DNA from: Cubamyces lactineus
Taxonomy: Eukaryota > Basidiomycota > Agaricomycetes > Polyporales > Polyporaceae
Length of the DNA stretch: 64,000 nucleotides
Reading direction: 5' to 3'
Assembly: GCA_022376465.1 (NCBI GenBank)
Contig: JACDTU010000010.1
Coordinates: forward strand, 620,001-684,000
Shown piece by piece: positions 12,201-23,185 of the stretch (its first letter is position 1; the number at the start of each line of letters is the position of its first letter). The notes under the pieces were generated by a model that was given only the letters and a program-made list of their open reading frames with translations, was not told the DNA's origin and did not search any database. A program made the position numbers and the translations under genes.

Positions 12201-12766
12201 TGTTCGCGAGGTCGTGTTCACCAACTTCGACATCAGTACGTTTGGGCTGCGTTGCATTTGAACATGCTCTAAACATTACCCTCCTAGCACCTGCGGGCCT
12301 GCCAGGTAACGATGATCAGGCCGCGATGGCGACCCTGCTCGTGTTCCACCTCCTCGGGCTGTACCCCGGTACGTCTTCACTCAAAGCCTCGGACTCCAAG
12401 TCATTGAGCTTACATCCCCTGCTCTTCCCAGTACCCTCCACCTCGCAGTTCCTCGTGCTCTCCCCGATGGTGCCCCAATACACGATCCACAACTCCTTCC
12501 TCAACGTAAGCACGACGATCACGACCAAGGGATTCGACAAGCGCTCCGTGCAGAAGACGATCCCCAAGGGCGCCGCAGCGTACGTGAAGAGCGTGACCGT
12601 CAACGGGGTCGTCCAGCCGACGCGGTGCCACTTTGACTTCAACGACGTCTTCCGCGTGGGCGGCGAGGTCGTCATCGAGGTCACCGCGGACAAGGACAGC
12701 GTGAACAGCTGTGGCGCGTCTGTGCCCGAGTCTGTCTCTACTGGCGGCTTCGCCCAGATCCGTTGA
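9250..12766 (+). CDS. GH92 alpha-1,2-mannosidase, secreted
   Basis: Nineteen exons: 9250..9440, 9500..9527, 9589..9628, 9680..9754, 9814..9920, 9984..10207, 10260..10364, 10419..10749, 10811..10884, 10942..11256, 11320..11401, 11454..11540, 11598..11646, 11704..11854, 11907..11955, 12016..12051, 12112..12235, 12288..12368, 12432..12766; 827 residues in one frame. A signal peptide (MLALWVLVVTSFWG...) opens it. GH92 marks in order: VNVFIGTDNFGD, CPGASVPFGMVKFSTD, LSPMHDSGTG, CSWDTFRTFYPLMS, DVIVGHFA, ESSSWEYSW with FAPHD, FYRNVWDP, and the hallmark GLPGNDDQAAMA followed by LLGLYPV. The family uses inverting, calcium-dependent hydrolysis; the GNDD aspartates and the WEYSW region belong to the active centre. 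Substrates are N-glycan or wall mannans. Exons as short as 28-49 nt make any one boundary less certain than the whole. Confidence 0.92.
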
Positions 12767-13013
12767 AGGGGACGCGAGCGCGCGCAGAAGGAGATAGAGA
12801 ATGCGTGTAGGATATTATATACGGATGTAGGATTCCTGCGGGCGCGCGAGTCGTGAAATGGCATCAATTGAGCACGGGGTCGTATCGTACTGTACACAAG
12901 CAGCGAGGCGTAGAGAGATGTAAGAGGGGAGGGGAACTACTACACAATCCGATACATGACCGAGCGGAGCATCCGAAACCAAGCGAGGATACACAGGTAT
13001 ATTTCGGAGGAGA
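12767..13013. other. Convergent 3' intergenic region
   Basis: 247 bp between the stops of the GH92 gene and the Smr-domain gene, which face each other. No gene seen. Confidence 0.4.
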
Positions 13014-15128
13014 TCAAGGAGCCGACGACGTCGGGAGGGTCGCGGGTGGACGGATGAGGAGCACCCCAGGGTTGTTGGCGTCCGGCACCGCATCAATATG
13101 GTAGCTGAACGAAACATGCGTCAATCGCAAAGTTGTGAGGTAGAATGAATCGCACGTACTCTGCCATGGCGCCGATGATAGCGAGCTTGAGAGCGGGTAT
13201 TTTGTTCTTTGAATGCTTTCCTTGGCCAGTGATGATGCGCAATTCAGGTGTGCTGGTAACGATCGCGTCGTACAAGGCCTGCTCGACCTTCTCAATAGCC
13301 TCCGGGACCTTGAGTCGGTGAACGTCAATCGTCTGAGGTTGCGGCTTCATGTTGTGCGCTACATCTTCATTGTCAGACATCCCCTCAGTAATCCAAAATC
13401 TCACAACGAGGACATACCTTGGTAGAACCGTCTTGCAGCCTTCGCATGCAACTCGCGCGTCTCCTGTACCGCGCGGTCCATCTCATGCTTAAGGCGGAAC
13501 GCCTCCCAATGCTGGCCCGTCCGCCGCGCGTCCTCATACGCTCGCTTCAGCGCGGCGCGGCGCTTGTCCGTTTCGTCCGCCTTGTCGCGGAGTGTCTCCG
13601 CGCGCTTGAGCAGCCGCTCGCGATCGTGCACGTTCGAGATGACGCTGTCCGCGGGCGAGTCCGCCTGCGACTCATTCTCGCCGGGCGTGGGCTCGTACGG
13701 GGGAGGCGGCTGGCTCATCGTGCTTGAGCGCGCGGGCTCGGGCGTGGGCATCTTCATGCGCGACGAACTGCCGGGGCGCGCGTTGTCCTGGAGGAACTCG
13801 GCGGGAGCGTGGATGCCCGGGCTTGGTTGTGGAGTGTTAATGTCGGGGATGAGTTCGGGATGGAGGAGCGCGTTGCGGGCCTGAGCTTGGTCTTCTGCGT
13901 CGCCCCGTTCGTACACGCGGATCGGTATAGGAATGGGGTTGACATCCGAGCCCCCATCGGCGCCCGAGACTTGCGTCGACGCTTCGTCAAGGACTGTCAC
14001 CGGAGGAAGCCTGCTGCGAGGCGTCGATGGGCGGTCAATGGGAGTCGTCAGTCCAGACTTGAGCGGTTCGGGGCTGTAGACGTCGATACGCGGGCGGTCC
14101 TCGTCCTTCTCAGGCGTCGTCAGTCCAGATTGGTCGGACCGCGCACGGAGGTCTTCGTGCAGGCTGCGCTCGTCGTCGGAGAGTACAGGTCTCACGGGGT
14201 TCGTTTGTTCGATGTTGTCCGGGATGTCGGGCACGTATTCCAATTCAGAAGGCGAGCGCGGCCGCATCAGCGGGATCGAAGGTTGGCGAGAGGGTGTGCG
14301 CGACGAGGGTCCAGGAATGGGCGTGCGAGATGGTTCCCTAGACGGAGCCCTGACGGGCTCCTGTGGAGGTGATCGTGGAAGTTCATGCATCGCTAGTCGT
14401 ACGGGTTCTTGAGAGGACGTTACGGAGGGCGTGCGCGAGACTTGGTCGGAGAACGTCACTGAATGACTAGATCGCGAGCCTGCGACAGAAGGCGTCCGCG
14501 AGCCACGACCTGCCTCGGTGTCCGTCTCAGTCGAGGAGAACGAGCCGGGTACGCGCAGGGCAGAGCGGCGTGGGACTGCTGGTGTGGGCGCAGCTGGACG
14601 GAATGGAGGCCCAGATACATCGGTCGGAGAGCGTGGCTGAGAAGTTGGGCTACGCAACGAGGTCGGGCTGCGCGCTGTGGACGTCGCGGACGACGAGGCG
14701 GGAATTTGATAGTATTGCGCGCGCGGCGCCGAGCCTGTGCTGCTGCCGCTGCTGCGTCTTCTCCTGCCAGAGAAGAGGCTGAGGAGGGGGTAGATGACCG
14801 AGTGCCGGACATGGCGCATGAAGCGGCGGAAACGGCGATCGGCCCAAAGGTCGACAAAGACGTCTGAGAGGAGCATGCCCATGAAGGACCAGAGGATAGT
14901 GATGAAGAGGCGGACCCAGCTCGTCGTCCATAGCAAGTCAACGAGGAGACGGAAGCCGTAGGCGACGTAGGGGTCGATGGAGGCGGGGTAGGTTGAGATG
15001 AAGTGACGGAGGACGGCGCCCTCCCAAAGGCCAAGTAGGGAGCCGTTCAGCCTATGATTGTGGTTTGTTAGGTTGTCGATGAGAGCGCGCAGACCGAGTC
15101 CTACGCCGATGGCGAGAAGGTTGTCCAT
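13014..15128 (-). CDS. Membrane-anchored DUF1771-Smr domain protein
   Basis: Three exons: 13418..15128, 13160..13358, 13014..13104; 666 residues. The N-terminal ~110 residues contain two hydrophobic segments (VAYGFRLLVDLLWTTSWV and LFITILWSFMGMLLSDVF), suggesting a membrane anchor. Residues about 120-480 are Ser/Pro/Arg/Thr-rich and disordered. Then come a charged DUF1771 helix (RERLLKRAETLRDKADETDK ... HWEAFRLKHEMDRAV) and a C-terminal Smr domain: QTIDVHRLKVPEAIEKVEQ (the LDLHG-like motif), LRIITGQGKHSKN (the TGxGxHS motif) and GVLLIRPP. Smr domains are nucleic-acid-binding, often endonucleases. Those of the DUF1771-Smr type are linked to ribosome and RNA surveillance. The anchor is unusual for the family. 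Joining AARRFYQ to AHNMKPQ across intron 1 restores the DUF1771-Smr linker. Confidence 0.85.
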
Positions 15129-16552
15129 CGGTCATGCCAGAGAGCGCGCGGAGGAGGATGGAGGAGGATGGGAGAGACAGCGAGCTCGTCGCTGCACTCG
15201 CCGCTCCATTGCCCAGCGTCCGACGCCTCGTGTCCATTCTTCATTTTCCCACACACTCCGGCGCTTGACATATTACACAACGAGCGTCTGTCTGCAAACT
15301 CCATTGTTCTCCCCGGTGGTGTATCGGGCCAGCTGAGACGCGAATATCACTCAAGCTTCGCCAACATAGGGTAGCCGCATTGTGAGCAGCGTACTAGACT
15401 TTAAGCTACTGGCAATATTGATTGGACACCAGACTGACTGAATTTGCGGGACTGCTAGCTCTAGAATTAGCAGGCATCTACATTCTGCTAGAATTCATGA
15501 TCAACTCGTTGAACTTACAACCACGAAAGAACCGAATGGCCTCTTCTAACTAGCGTGCTAGTCATGGTCACAACTTTGAGAAGTAGCCCACCGTCCAGGC
15601 CTGCTGGCGATGACGAGTTCGATGCAACGAAAAACATACTGAGATATCGCTCGGAACACGACTCTGCAGCCAAGGCGCAGACTGAGGGCTCCAGCCACTG
15701 GCACAGGCGGAGGGCCTCACCGCCCAAGTCTCCTCGTTCATCAGCCACAATAGTACTACACAGCGGGAGCATATCTGAATTTTCGAGCGGTTTTCGAGTC
15801 TCCACAATCCAGACCCTGTCAGGCAGGATGCCGAGCGTGATACTGTCCTAAGACCCAGGCCTGCCCAAACAACACAGCCCTAGTCATCCATCGCTCGAGT
15901 TAGCCGTTCATGACAATGGTAAGCCAACTAGTACTCGGCATTTTGTACGATGTACGAAAACATCACTGATACATCCTGCAACTATAAGACCACATAAGTG
16001 AAGATACGAAGATTGCCCAGGCAAACCTGAGTGCTGCTCAGCAGCAACGTTGGTATTTAGTGGACGGATACTTACGTCCATGCGGTTGGCCCACAGCACC
16101 GCCGCTCGGAGGTATGTGGCATTCACTCACAAGCTGAGCGGTCATGCTAGAATGCAGCTGCTCGTCAGTCTGTACGTCGGATTGTACTCCTACATGGACC
16201 AGTACGTCCTCGAGCTGACTGAACCCATGGCATCACAACAGTGGAGGCCTGCCGGAGAATGTCAGTGAAGCACGGGATATCTTAGTCTCGACGTAGGATG
16301 TCTGCGTAGACGCAGCGTCGTCAGATGGGTCATGTGCATGAGTGACCGGTGTAGCGTCCTGAACATTACAGTGAATATGCGAAGCTGAGTGTGGGTTGCT
16401 GATTCTATGATACAACGTGGTATACAGTAAAGCTGGAGTGGCAGCACTAGATTACAATTACTGAGAGAAAGTCCAAAGTGTGAGATGATAGACGATGCAC
16501 AAGACTGAGCGGAGAGTGGGCGTGTTCTGCTGATACACCGGGTCGTCTGTCC
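15129..16552. other. Long intergenic region with one weak ORF
   Basis: 1.4 kb upstream of the Smr gene and downstream of the kinase gene. It contains an ATG-started plus-strand frame, 15564..15851 (95 residues, MVTTLRSSPPSRPAGDDEFD...), Ser/Arg-rich with no family match I recognise. The complementary strand is open over the same stretch, so it may be chance. Nothing else is visible. Confidence 0.3.
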
Positions 16553-17807
16553 TCACGAACCCATGGGTACATCAACGTCCATCATATCTGCCTTCAGCAA
16601 CCGACGTCGGCCCTGATCCCACCGCTTCAAATACTCTCTACACCTGTCGCCAAACACCGGCAGGTCGTCCAGGAAGCCGTTTGGCAGCTTGTCTTTTCGC
16701 TGGTCCCACGGCTTTACGTCGACCAGCGCGCACCGATCTAGACACACCAGTATCATCCCAAAGCTATACGCGTCCGCGAGCCGCGCGTCCTGGCACTCTC
16801 CGCGCAATATCTCCGGGGCGGAGAACGGGCGCGTCCCGGGGTATATCTGCTCGACCTTGCGCGGGGCCGCAGCGGGCGGCGCAGGGATAGGGGGCGGGAC
16901 CTTCGCCCCGAAGCGCGAGTTCATACGGGATGGGGGGAGGGGCGGGGACATAGGGGGCCCCGAGAGGTCGTCGTCCGGGGAGGCGTAGACGGAATCGGCG
17001 GACACGGAGCGGCCAAAGTCAAAGAGCTTGATCGTGTCGGACGAGAAGGTAACGAGGATATTGAGGAGGGAGAGGTCGCCGTGGCTGAGGCCGTACGAGT
17101 GGAGGTGGGTGAGCCCGTCGAGGAGCTGGTTGTGGTAGTCGACCTTCTTCGCGCGCGCGCCGCGGAGCGTGTCCGCCTCCTCGCGGATGACGTCGTACAG
17201 CGTGCGGCCCTCGAGGTACTCGAGCACCATCCCGACGTTCTCGAGGCAGCCGAGGAAAGCGGTGATGTTCCGGTGCCGCGCGAGCGTCGTGTACACGCGC
17301 AGCTCCGCGAGGAACTGCGTCGTCACGTCCTTTGCGTTCGATTGCATCTCGCCGTTGATTTCGAGCTGTACAACATTCGGCTTCTTCACTACGCACTTGA
17401 ACAGCTCCGACGCGGACCCTGCCGCGACCGGCGCGAGGTGTTGCGTTGGATTCGGCGGCGCCGAGTATGACGTCGGTGTAGGGAACGAGAAGATCGTGCT
17501 CGGATTCGACGGCGGGGTATAGATCGGCGCGGATGAGTGGGACGTCGTCTCATATGTACGCGGCGTCTGGCGGTGGATCATCCGGGGGGTACGATGGTGT
17601 TGGTGGTGAGACTCATTCGCGGTATGCGGGTCCTCCGACGGTGCGCTCGAGAGCGGTGGTGGGTTTGCGCCATCCTCCTCCTCATCGAGTTCAACTATGC
17701 TTCGCGACGCACGTCAGAAGCTGGTGCGGTATCGATGCATGTATGCACTCACCCATCCACCAATTCTTCTTGGAGGTGAGCGTGATGCGCTTGATCTGCC
17801 TCGACAT
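16553..17807 (-). CDS. Divergent protein kinase (HGD-type catalytic loop)
   Basis: Two exons: 17753..17807 and 16553..17694; 398 residues. Exon 1 gives MSRQIKRITLTSKKNWWM and joins in frame to an acidic, His-rich linker. The kinase core spans about residues 115-390: QFLAELRVYTTLARHRNITA (alphaC Glu region), GMVLEYLEGRTLYDVI (hinge), GLSHGDLSLLNIL (catalytic loop), IKLFDFGRSVSAD (DFG), PFSAPEILRG (APE) and DAYSFGMILVCLDR. The Gly-rich loop is hard to find, and HRDxKxxN is replaced by HGDLSLLN, so the Arg and Lys of the standard loop are missing while Asp and Asn remain. The activation segment carries a Pro-rich insert (residues ~265-300, PPPIPAPPAAAP). Similar HGD-loop kinases occur in basidiomycetes. 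Activity is uncertain. The first exon is a frame-supported inference. Confidence 0.75.
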
Positions 17808-18307
17808 CCCTTCAGATCTGCTCGAGGGCGGCACGTCGTTTAGTTGATCCAGTGTGGGCGCGAATCTCTGATATTTCCTTGGTCAGTGCAGCTGGAAGCG
17901 TATGCAGGCGCGATGTACGGCGTCGTATCAGGGAGAGACGTGAGAGTAATGGAGGTTGGATGCGAAGCTAGCCGTCTACGCATTGCACCGGGCGCTGCGC
18001 CACAAAATGAGCGCCTCCATATGTTTTCTCAATAAGGGAACTGCAGAGTTTGCCTCGGCACGGTTTCTACACGGCTACTCAAGAACTCGGGTACTCACGG
18101 CCGTCGAGATGTGGTTTGACGCCACTTACAGCATAACGCCAACGGGGAAGTTGAACGCCAACGTCCGGTGGACAGTAAGAAAGTATTGTTGGAAAACGGA
18201 ACATTGACTTATGGTGTGATACTAATGTACAATGGGGAAGCCAATCCGAAAGAATAATCATACAACTCCGACGCGTGAACGTTGACCGTCCGTAACCCAA
18301 ATAGCCT
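17808..18307. other. Intergenic region
   Basis: 500 bp between the start of the kinase gene and the end of the malate synthase gene, both on the minus strand. No gene seen. Confidence 0.4.
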
Positions 18308-20088
18308 TTAGAGCACGCTCCGCTGCCACGCCGCAGGGCATCCATCCCGAACCGCCAGGTACCCCATCAAATCGCTGGTCAAGAACTCGCTCGGCCACTC
18401 CCTCCGAACCTGCGCTTTCAGGTAGCGCGAGACGATATCGAGGTTCTCCTCCGTGATCACCGCGCTCTTGAGCGTCGGCGCGATCTCGTCGACGAGGCGG
18501 TCGACGTAGGCCGCGGTGATGACTTCTCCCGAGTCCGCTGTGCGCATCCCGTACTTGACCCATTGCCAGAGCTGAATCCGGGTGATCTCTGCCGTCGCGG
18601 CGTCCTCCATGAGCCAGTTGAGCGGGATGCAGCCGTTGCCGCCGAGCCACGCCGCGCTGTAGGCCAACGAAGTTGCGACGTTCGACCGTACACCCTCGAC
18701 GGTGATCTGACCAGGGACCTTCGTGTTCAGGAGGTCTGCTGCGGCGACCTTGACGTCCTCGCGGCGGACGTGATACTGGTTAGGACCAAGCATGTACTTG
18801 TTGAAGATCTCCATCGCAATGTCGTTGATGAGGGGGTGTGCGATCCAAGTACCATCGTGGCCGTTGGTGACCTCACGCAGCTTATCCGCGCGGACCTTGT
18901 TCATAGCGATCTCGTTGGCCTTCGGGTCGTTCTTGATGGGAATCTGGGCTGACATGCCACCCATGGCAGCAACGCGGCGCCTATGCGGTCGATTAGCATT
19001 GAGGTTGCATGCTCGTATATAACGCGGAAGCACGTACTTGTGACATGTCTGGATCAGCAGGCGCACATAGGCGTCCATAAATCCAACTTCCATGGTCACA
19101 TCCTTGCGATCAGGGAGCACGGCGCTACGATCGGCGCGACGACGCTTGATGAAGCTGAAGATATAGTCCCAACGACCACAGTTGAGACCCGCGGAATGGG
19201 TACGGAGCTCAAAGAGAATCTCCTCCATCTGGAACGCAGCGGGTAGCGTCTCGATGAGGACTGTCGCACGGATAGTGCCGTGTGGCATGCCGATGTAGGA
19301 TTGCGAGAAGTTGAAGACGTCGTTCCAGAGACGGGCCTCGAGATAGTGCTCCATCTTCGGGAGGTAGAAGTACGGGCCAGACCCGCGCTTGACGAGCTCG
19401 TGCGCATTGTGGAAGAAGTAGAGCGCAAAATCGAACAGAGACGCGGACATGGGCGCGTTGTCGACCGTCACCCGGGGCTCATCCAGGTGCCAACCACGGG
19501 GCCTATAGCATGATGTCAGAAAACGTCATGCAAGCATTTTAGGTTGAGACTAACCGAACGATGAGCACCGCGGGGTTTTCCTTTAGCTTGTACGCCTTGC
19601 CTCCTGACTCGAAGTCGATCTGCCGGCGAATAGCATCTCGGAGGTTGACCTGCCCATTGAGCATGTTCGCAAAGGTGGGGGAATTTGCGTCTAGATAGGG
19701 ATGTGAGCGGAGGCCGGGAGCGCGGGACAGGTTCGCACGCACCTTCGAAATCAGCCATGAAGGTCTTGGTGCCGCTGTTGAGCGCATTGATGACCATCTT
19801 GCGGTCGGTGGGACCAGTGATCTCTACTCTCCTATCCTCCAAGCCGGGGCCGGGGGGCGCGCAGATCCAAGAGGGGTCGGCGCGGATGTGCGCGGTCTCT
19901 GCGGGGAAGTCGAGCTGCTGGCCTGCATCGAGACGCTGCTGGATGGTTTCGCGAGCGACGAGGAGGTTTTGCCTGGTGGACTCGAATGTCCTGTGGAGAG
20001 CTGCGAGGAACTTGAGGGCGTCCTCGGTGAGGATCTGCTGCTGGGCCTCCTTGGCCTGCTGGGAGTGAATCTGTACGCCTTCAACCAT
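18308..20088 (-). CDS. MLS1: Malate synthase (glyoxylate cycle)
   Basis: Four exons: 19743..20088, 19555..19690, 19502..19038, 18308..18980 (third exon is 19038..19502); 539 residues, the usual length of the A isoform. It condenses glyoxylate with acetyl-CoA to malate, allowing growth on C2 compounds and fatty acids. Family marks: [45 protein letters not shown], the signature [32 protein letters not shown] and [11 protein letters not shown]. The Arg and Asp catalytic residues of PRGWHL and the DFEDA segment are intact. Enzymes of this type usually carry a C-terminal SKL peroxisomal signal. This one ends in QRSVL, which is not a standard PTS1. All introns are GT...AG, 52-59 nt. Confidence 0.95.
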
Positions 20089-20861
20089 GGCTGTTTGTGC
20101 AGATGTGGTGGGGGTGGTATGGGAGAGAGATAGAGGTGGGAGCGAGGGAGGATAGGAGGGCGATGTGGGACATGGCTGGGCTGGGGCTGGCGTATAAGTA
20201 GGATGGGCAGTGGCGGCTCCCCGCGACACCGAGTACGGAGAGAGGGTTCGCTCGCGTTGGACGTCATTTCCCTTTCACGTGCTTCCTCTGCCCCGGACGC
20301 GGACCCCGGAACCCCTCCCGTCGATCCTCCGAAGCCCGGCACTCCGCCTTCTGACCTTGCCCATCCCTCTCCGCCCACACTCCAGCCCCAGCCAACCTCA
20401 GCCGGTGGGTCCCGTGAATAACGTACGCCTTTCCGTACTTGGTTCCTCGGTCTTCCAACGGCAACTACCTATCGGCAAAGCTCCCAGAGAGATACGCAAT
20501 TTCGTCTGAGGTGTGATAAGGTGTACATACAGCGCGCCCTCGTACATGTCCCCATCGCCCGCGCGCCGAGAATAGCCCCTCCTTCCGTGCGCCCCGCTCA
20601 CTCTGCCTTTCCCGCCCGCCCCTTCTCCTTCCTCTCTTGTTCCGTCGGAACTTGTCCCGCCGTTGATCCTGATCGCACGCGCGCACACAGCGCTCCATAT
20701 CAGCTTCCATAGCATACACGCTTTCGTACCAGAGCAGTCGCGGGTCCCTCGTCCTCCGTCGGGCACCTTCGTCCGAAACGCCAGCCCCAAGTCCGCTTCA
20801 TTCATTAAATGCCGAGATCGCACCACGACAGAGGACGACTGACCGCGCTCGAGATATACAA
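20089..20861. promoter_or_regulatory. Upstream region of malate synthase
   Basis: 773 bp containing the malate synthase promoter and the 3' flank of GET1. It is CT-rich near the malate synthase ATG. No carbon-response element could be called with confidence. Confidence 0.3.
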
Positions 20862-21735
20862 TCACGAACCGGGACGGTACTCACCTCCATTGGGAACAAC
20901 AAGTTCTTTCGCCACGCGTTCTCCAACCTTGATCACTCGTCGGCACGCCATCTGCCACATACCGCAGCTCACCGAGCCCGCAGGCGCGAACGGGAACGCA
21001 AGCCACCAGGTGAGCGGGCCCAGCCATCCGGGGGGCAGGTAGAACACCGCCGCCTTGCGGTACCACCATCCGATCACGAACTGCAGCCCGGTCGTCATGA
21101 CCCACAGCGCGGTCTTGAACTTGAGCGAGAACGCGGTGCGCGCGGAGGAGAGCTCGTTGTCTGCCAAGTAGCCGGAGCCGGTCAGTCTAGCTCGTTCGTG
21201 GGCCGTACGTTATGCGTGACACAGGCAGGCCCAGGGCATGGGTGTGGGCAGAGCACGGGGACAGCGTATACGGGTGTGCGGGGGCCCGTCCGACGGGAGA
21301 ATGCAGGAAAGGCAGAGAGGGGGGAAATGTGCATGCGCGACGCGATGCGACCGGGCCTGCCGAGAGCGTACTACGGATGGGATGGGACTCCTGACTTACT
21401 GAGCTTCTCGAGGTCCGCCAGCCCCTTGTCTACGCTCCGCCTCAGTTTCGCCCACTTTGCGAACTGGTCCTGCGCGCTCGTCTGCAGGAGCTCTTTCTTG
21501 TTCAGTAGGATGTCAGACTTGAGCTTGCGCTGGCGCGTTACGGTCGAGCTGTAGAATATGCGGAGATACAGTGCGTAGAACTGCGTGCACCGTACGATCG
21601 CATGTCAGCACTCGCATCCGAATATCCTAGGGCTGCGATGATTGCACGCACGAATTCTAGGAGGACGCTTTGTCCAATCCATGAGACGAGCTCGGTCACG
21701 AAGACCAGCAGGAAGAGGGTTGCCATTAGTGTCAT
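20862..21735 (-). CDS. GET1: GET1 / WRB-like tail-anchored protein insertion receptor
   Basis: Three exons: 21652..21735, 21400..21580, 20862..21160; 187 residues. Layout fits Get1: an N-terminal membrane helix ([19 protein letters not shown]), a charged cytosolic coiled coil ([19 protein letters not shown] ... [20 protein letters not shown]) that binds the Get3 ATPase, then two more helices ([17 protein letters not shown] and [20 protein letters not shown]). With Get2 it forms the ER receptor that inserts tail-anchored proteins. Joining LEKL to [11 protein letters not shown] across intron 2 gives the conserved coiled-coil end. The C-terminus is less sure: PNGG is followed by a good donor-like GTGAGT at about 20878-20883, so a further exon is possible. 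Confidence 0.82.
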
Positions 21736-22525
21736 CTTGCGTACAGCCGATTACCCAAAGATTCCGTTAGAAAGAGCCGTAGAGGTAGCACCGAGGGGTG
21801 CTGAGTAGAGTAGCCAGAAAGGTGGTCGAGGATACGTGTACAAGGATCGCGTCTGCCAGCTGTGGCTGCCGCACGTAAGGGTGGATGTAGTGCACGTGGA
21901 CGAAGGTTGTTTGTACTTGTTAGAATCAGAAGCTATTGGCTTCGTGCAGCACTCCGCCGTGCCCAGGTGGATTAATGACAGTAGGCATTTATTCTCCTCA
22001 GAAGACAAGAGCAGCCATTACTCTTCTCAGTATGCCGCACTGAGAGCAAAGACATGAAAGATGTACAAATCCAGAAACACTGGTTGCTTAACGAAACTCG
22101 TAGCGGTAGAGCGATTATGACAGGGTCGACTATCAGGCAATGGCCATTCAAGTCTACCTGTCGCTCCCGGACCTTGTCACGACAGTTACCATGAATCACT
22201 CTTCGCCATACTGCTGCATTCAGAACATTGAGAAGCTCTTGCGTCTGTCGTCCAGCCAATCCTTGCAAGTACGATCCAGCGAAACGAAGCGAAAAATGTC
22301 ATAGCGCATGCAGATATTTTAGCGAGTGCCATAGGCCAGTAACAGAGCGATACATGTGAGCGTGTGCGCGATGCGGATGCGATCCCAATGGTGCGTGCGA
22401 GGGAGGAAGTCCGGCTTGGTGTCCGACCGACTGCCCCTCCCGGCGGATACTCTCTCTAAGCCCCCAATACAACTACAACAGCGGCATGATGATGGCTGGC
22501 AGGTGCGAGGAGTGGAATGGCGAGC
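21736..22525. other. Intergenic region
   Basis: 790 bp upstream of GET1, relatively AT-richer than flanking genes. No gene or repeat recognised. Confidence 0.4.
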
Positions 22526-22881
22526 TTAGATGTTGAGCTTCGTGCGCCTCCAGTGGCGGCGCTTGGCGTTGTACTGCAAGAATGTATGGTTCAAAACGTG
22601 CATCTTCAACCATTAAACGGACTGTACGCACCTGGATTTTGGTGTCCGACTTCAGGCGGAACCACTGGGGGATGGGGCTGATTGCGCACATCTCAATACT
22701 CCTCCTCCTCTCCTTCGCAAAGAGTTGGACTCACCGGTTCTGGCGCGCGGCTTTGGCGAGGATGCGCTTCGTGCGGAAAGTCTTCTGGGAAGGCTACACA
22801 CACAAAATCACCGCAATCAGCATTTCATCCTTGTATACGCCCGAGCGAAGGCGGAAATCGTGAAACGCAGCGACATACCAT
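22526..22881 (-). CDS. RPL39: 60S ribosomal protein eL39
   Basis: Four exons: 22879..22881, 22735..22793, 22632..22677, 22526..22573; 51 residues, the exact size of eL39. The assembled protein begins MPSQKTFRTKRILAKAARQN, continues RPIPQWFRLKSDTKIQ and ends YNAKRRHWRRTKLNI, nearly invariant in eukaryotes. eL39 lines the exit tunnel of the large subunit. The first coding exon is the ATG alone, followed at once by GTATGT; the acceptor GTGTGTAG then supplies Pro-Ser-Gln. A nearer CAG acceptor would delete PSQ and is rejected on conservation. Such an intron directly after the start codon is common in ribosomal protein genes. Confidence 0.93.
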
Positions 22882-23185
22882 CGTTCTTGATGTCGTACGC
22901 GGGGCGGCGGCGGTTGGTGGAAAAGGGAGGAAAATTAAGGTTGGTGGGCGTGTGCCCTGTACAGTTCTGACTAAGCTCCCGAATGTGGAAGGTACGCACG
23001 TGCACTTTCCCACATTCCCCACCAGGAGCGCCACTTTCGCGCGACGTGTCGCCTGTCGCGTGGCGCGACGCGCCCACGAGACACCGCGCTTGCTCGCGGG
23101 CTACTTGTACCGTTCCACGGCTTCAGGCTTGCCCTTCTTCCACATCGTCCTCGGCTTTGCGCACCTCCTCTGAACATACCACACG
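22882..23185. promoter_or_regulatory. Bidirectional promoter, RPL39 / FKBP
   Basis: 304 bp between divergent ATGs. It contains a GAAAAGGGAGGAAAATTAAGG purine tract (minus-gene pyrimidine tract) near 22919-22939, typical of ribosomal protein promoters in being a long homopurine run. Function inferred. Confidence 0.3.

Noticed and set aside
12300..12370. Possible intron at GCCAG|GTAACG inside the GH92 gene
   Set aside because: Reading through gives the family hallmark GLPGNDD; splicing would destroy it.
12316..12897. 193-codon minus-strand frame under the last GH92 exons
   Set aside because: Antisense shadow of a well-supported coding exon in GC-rich DNA.
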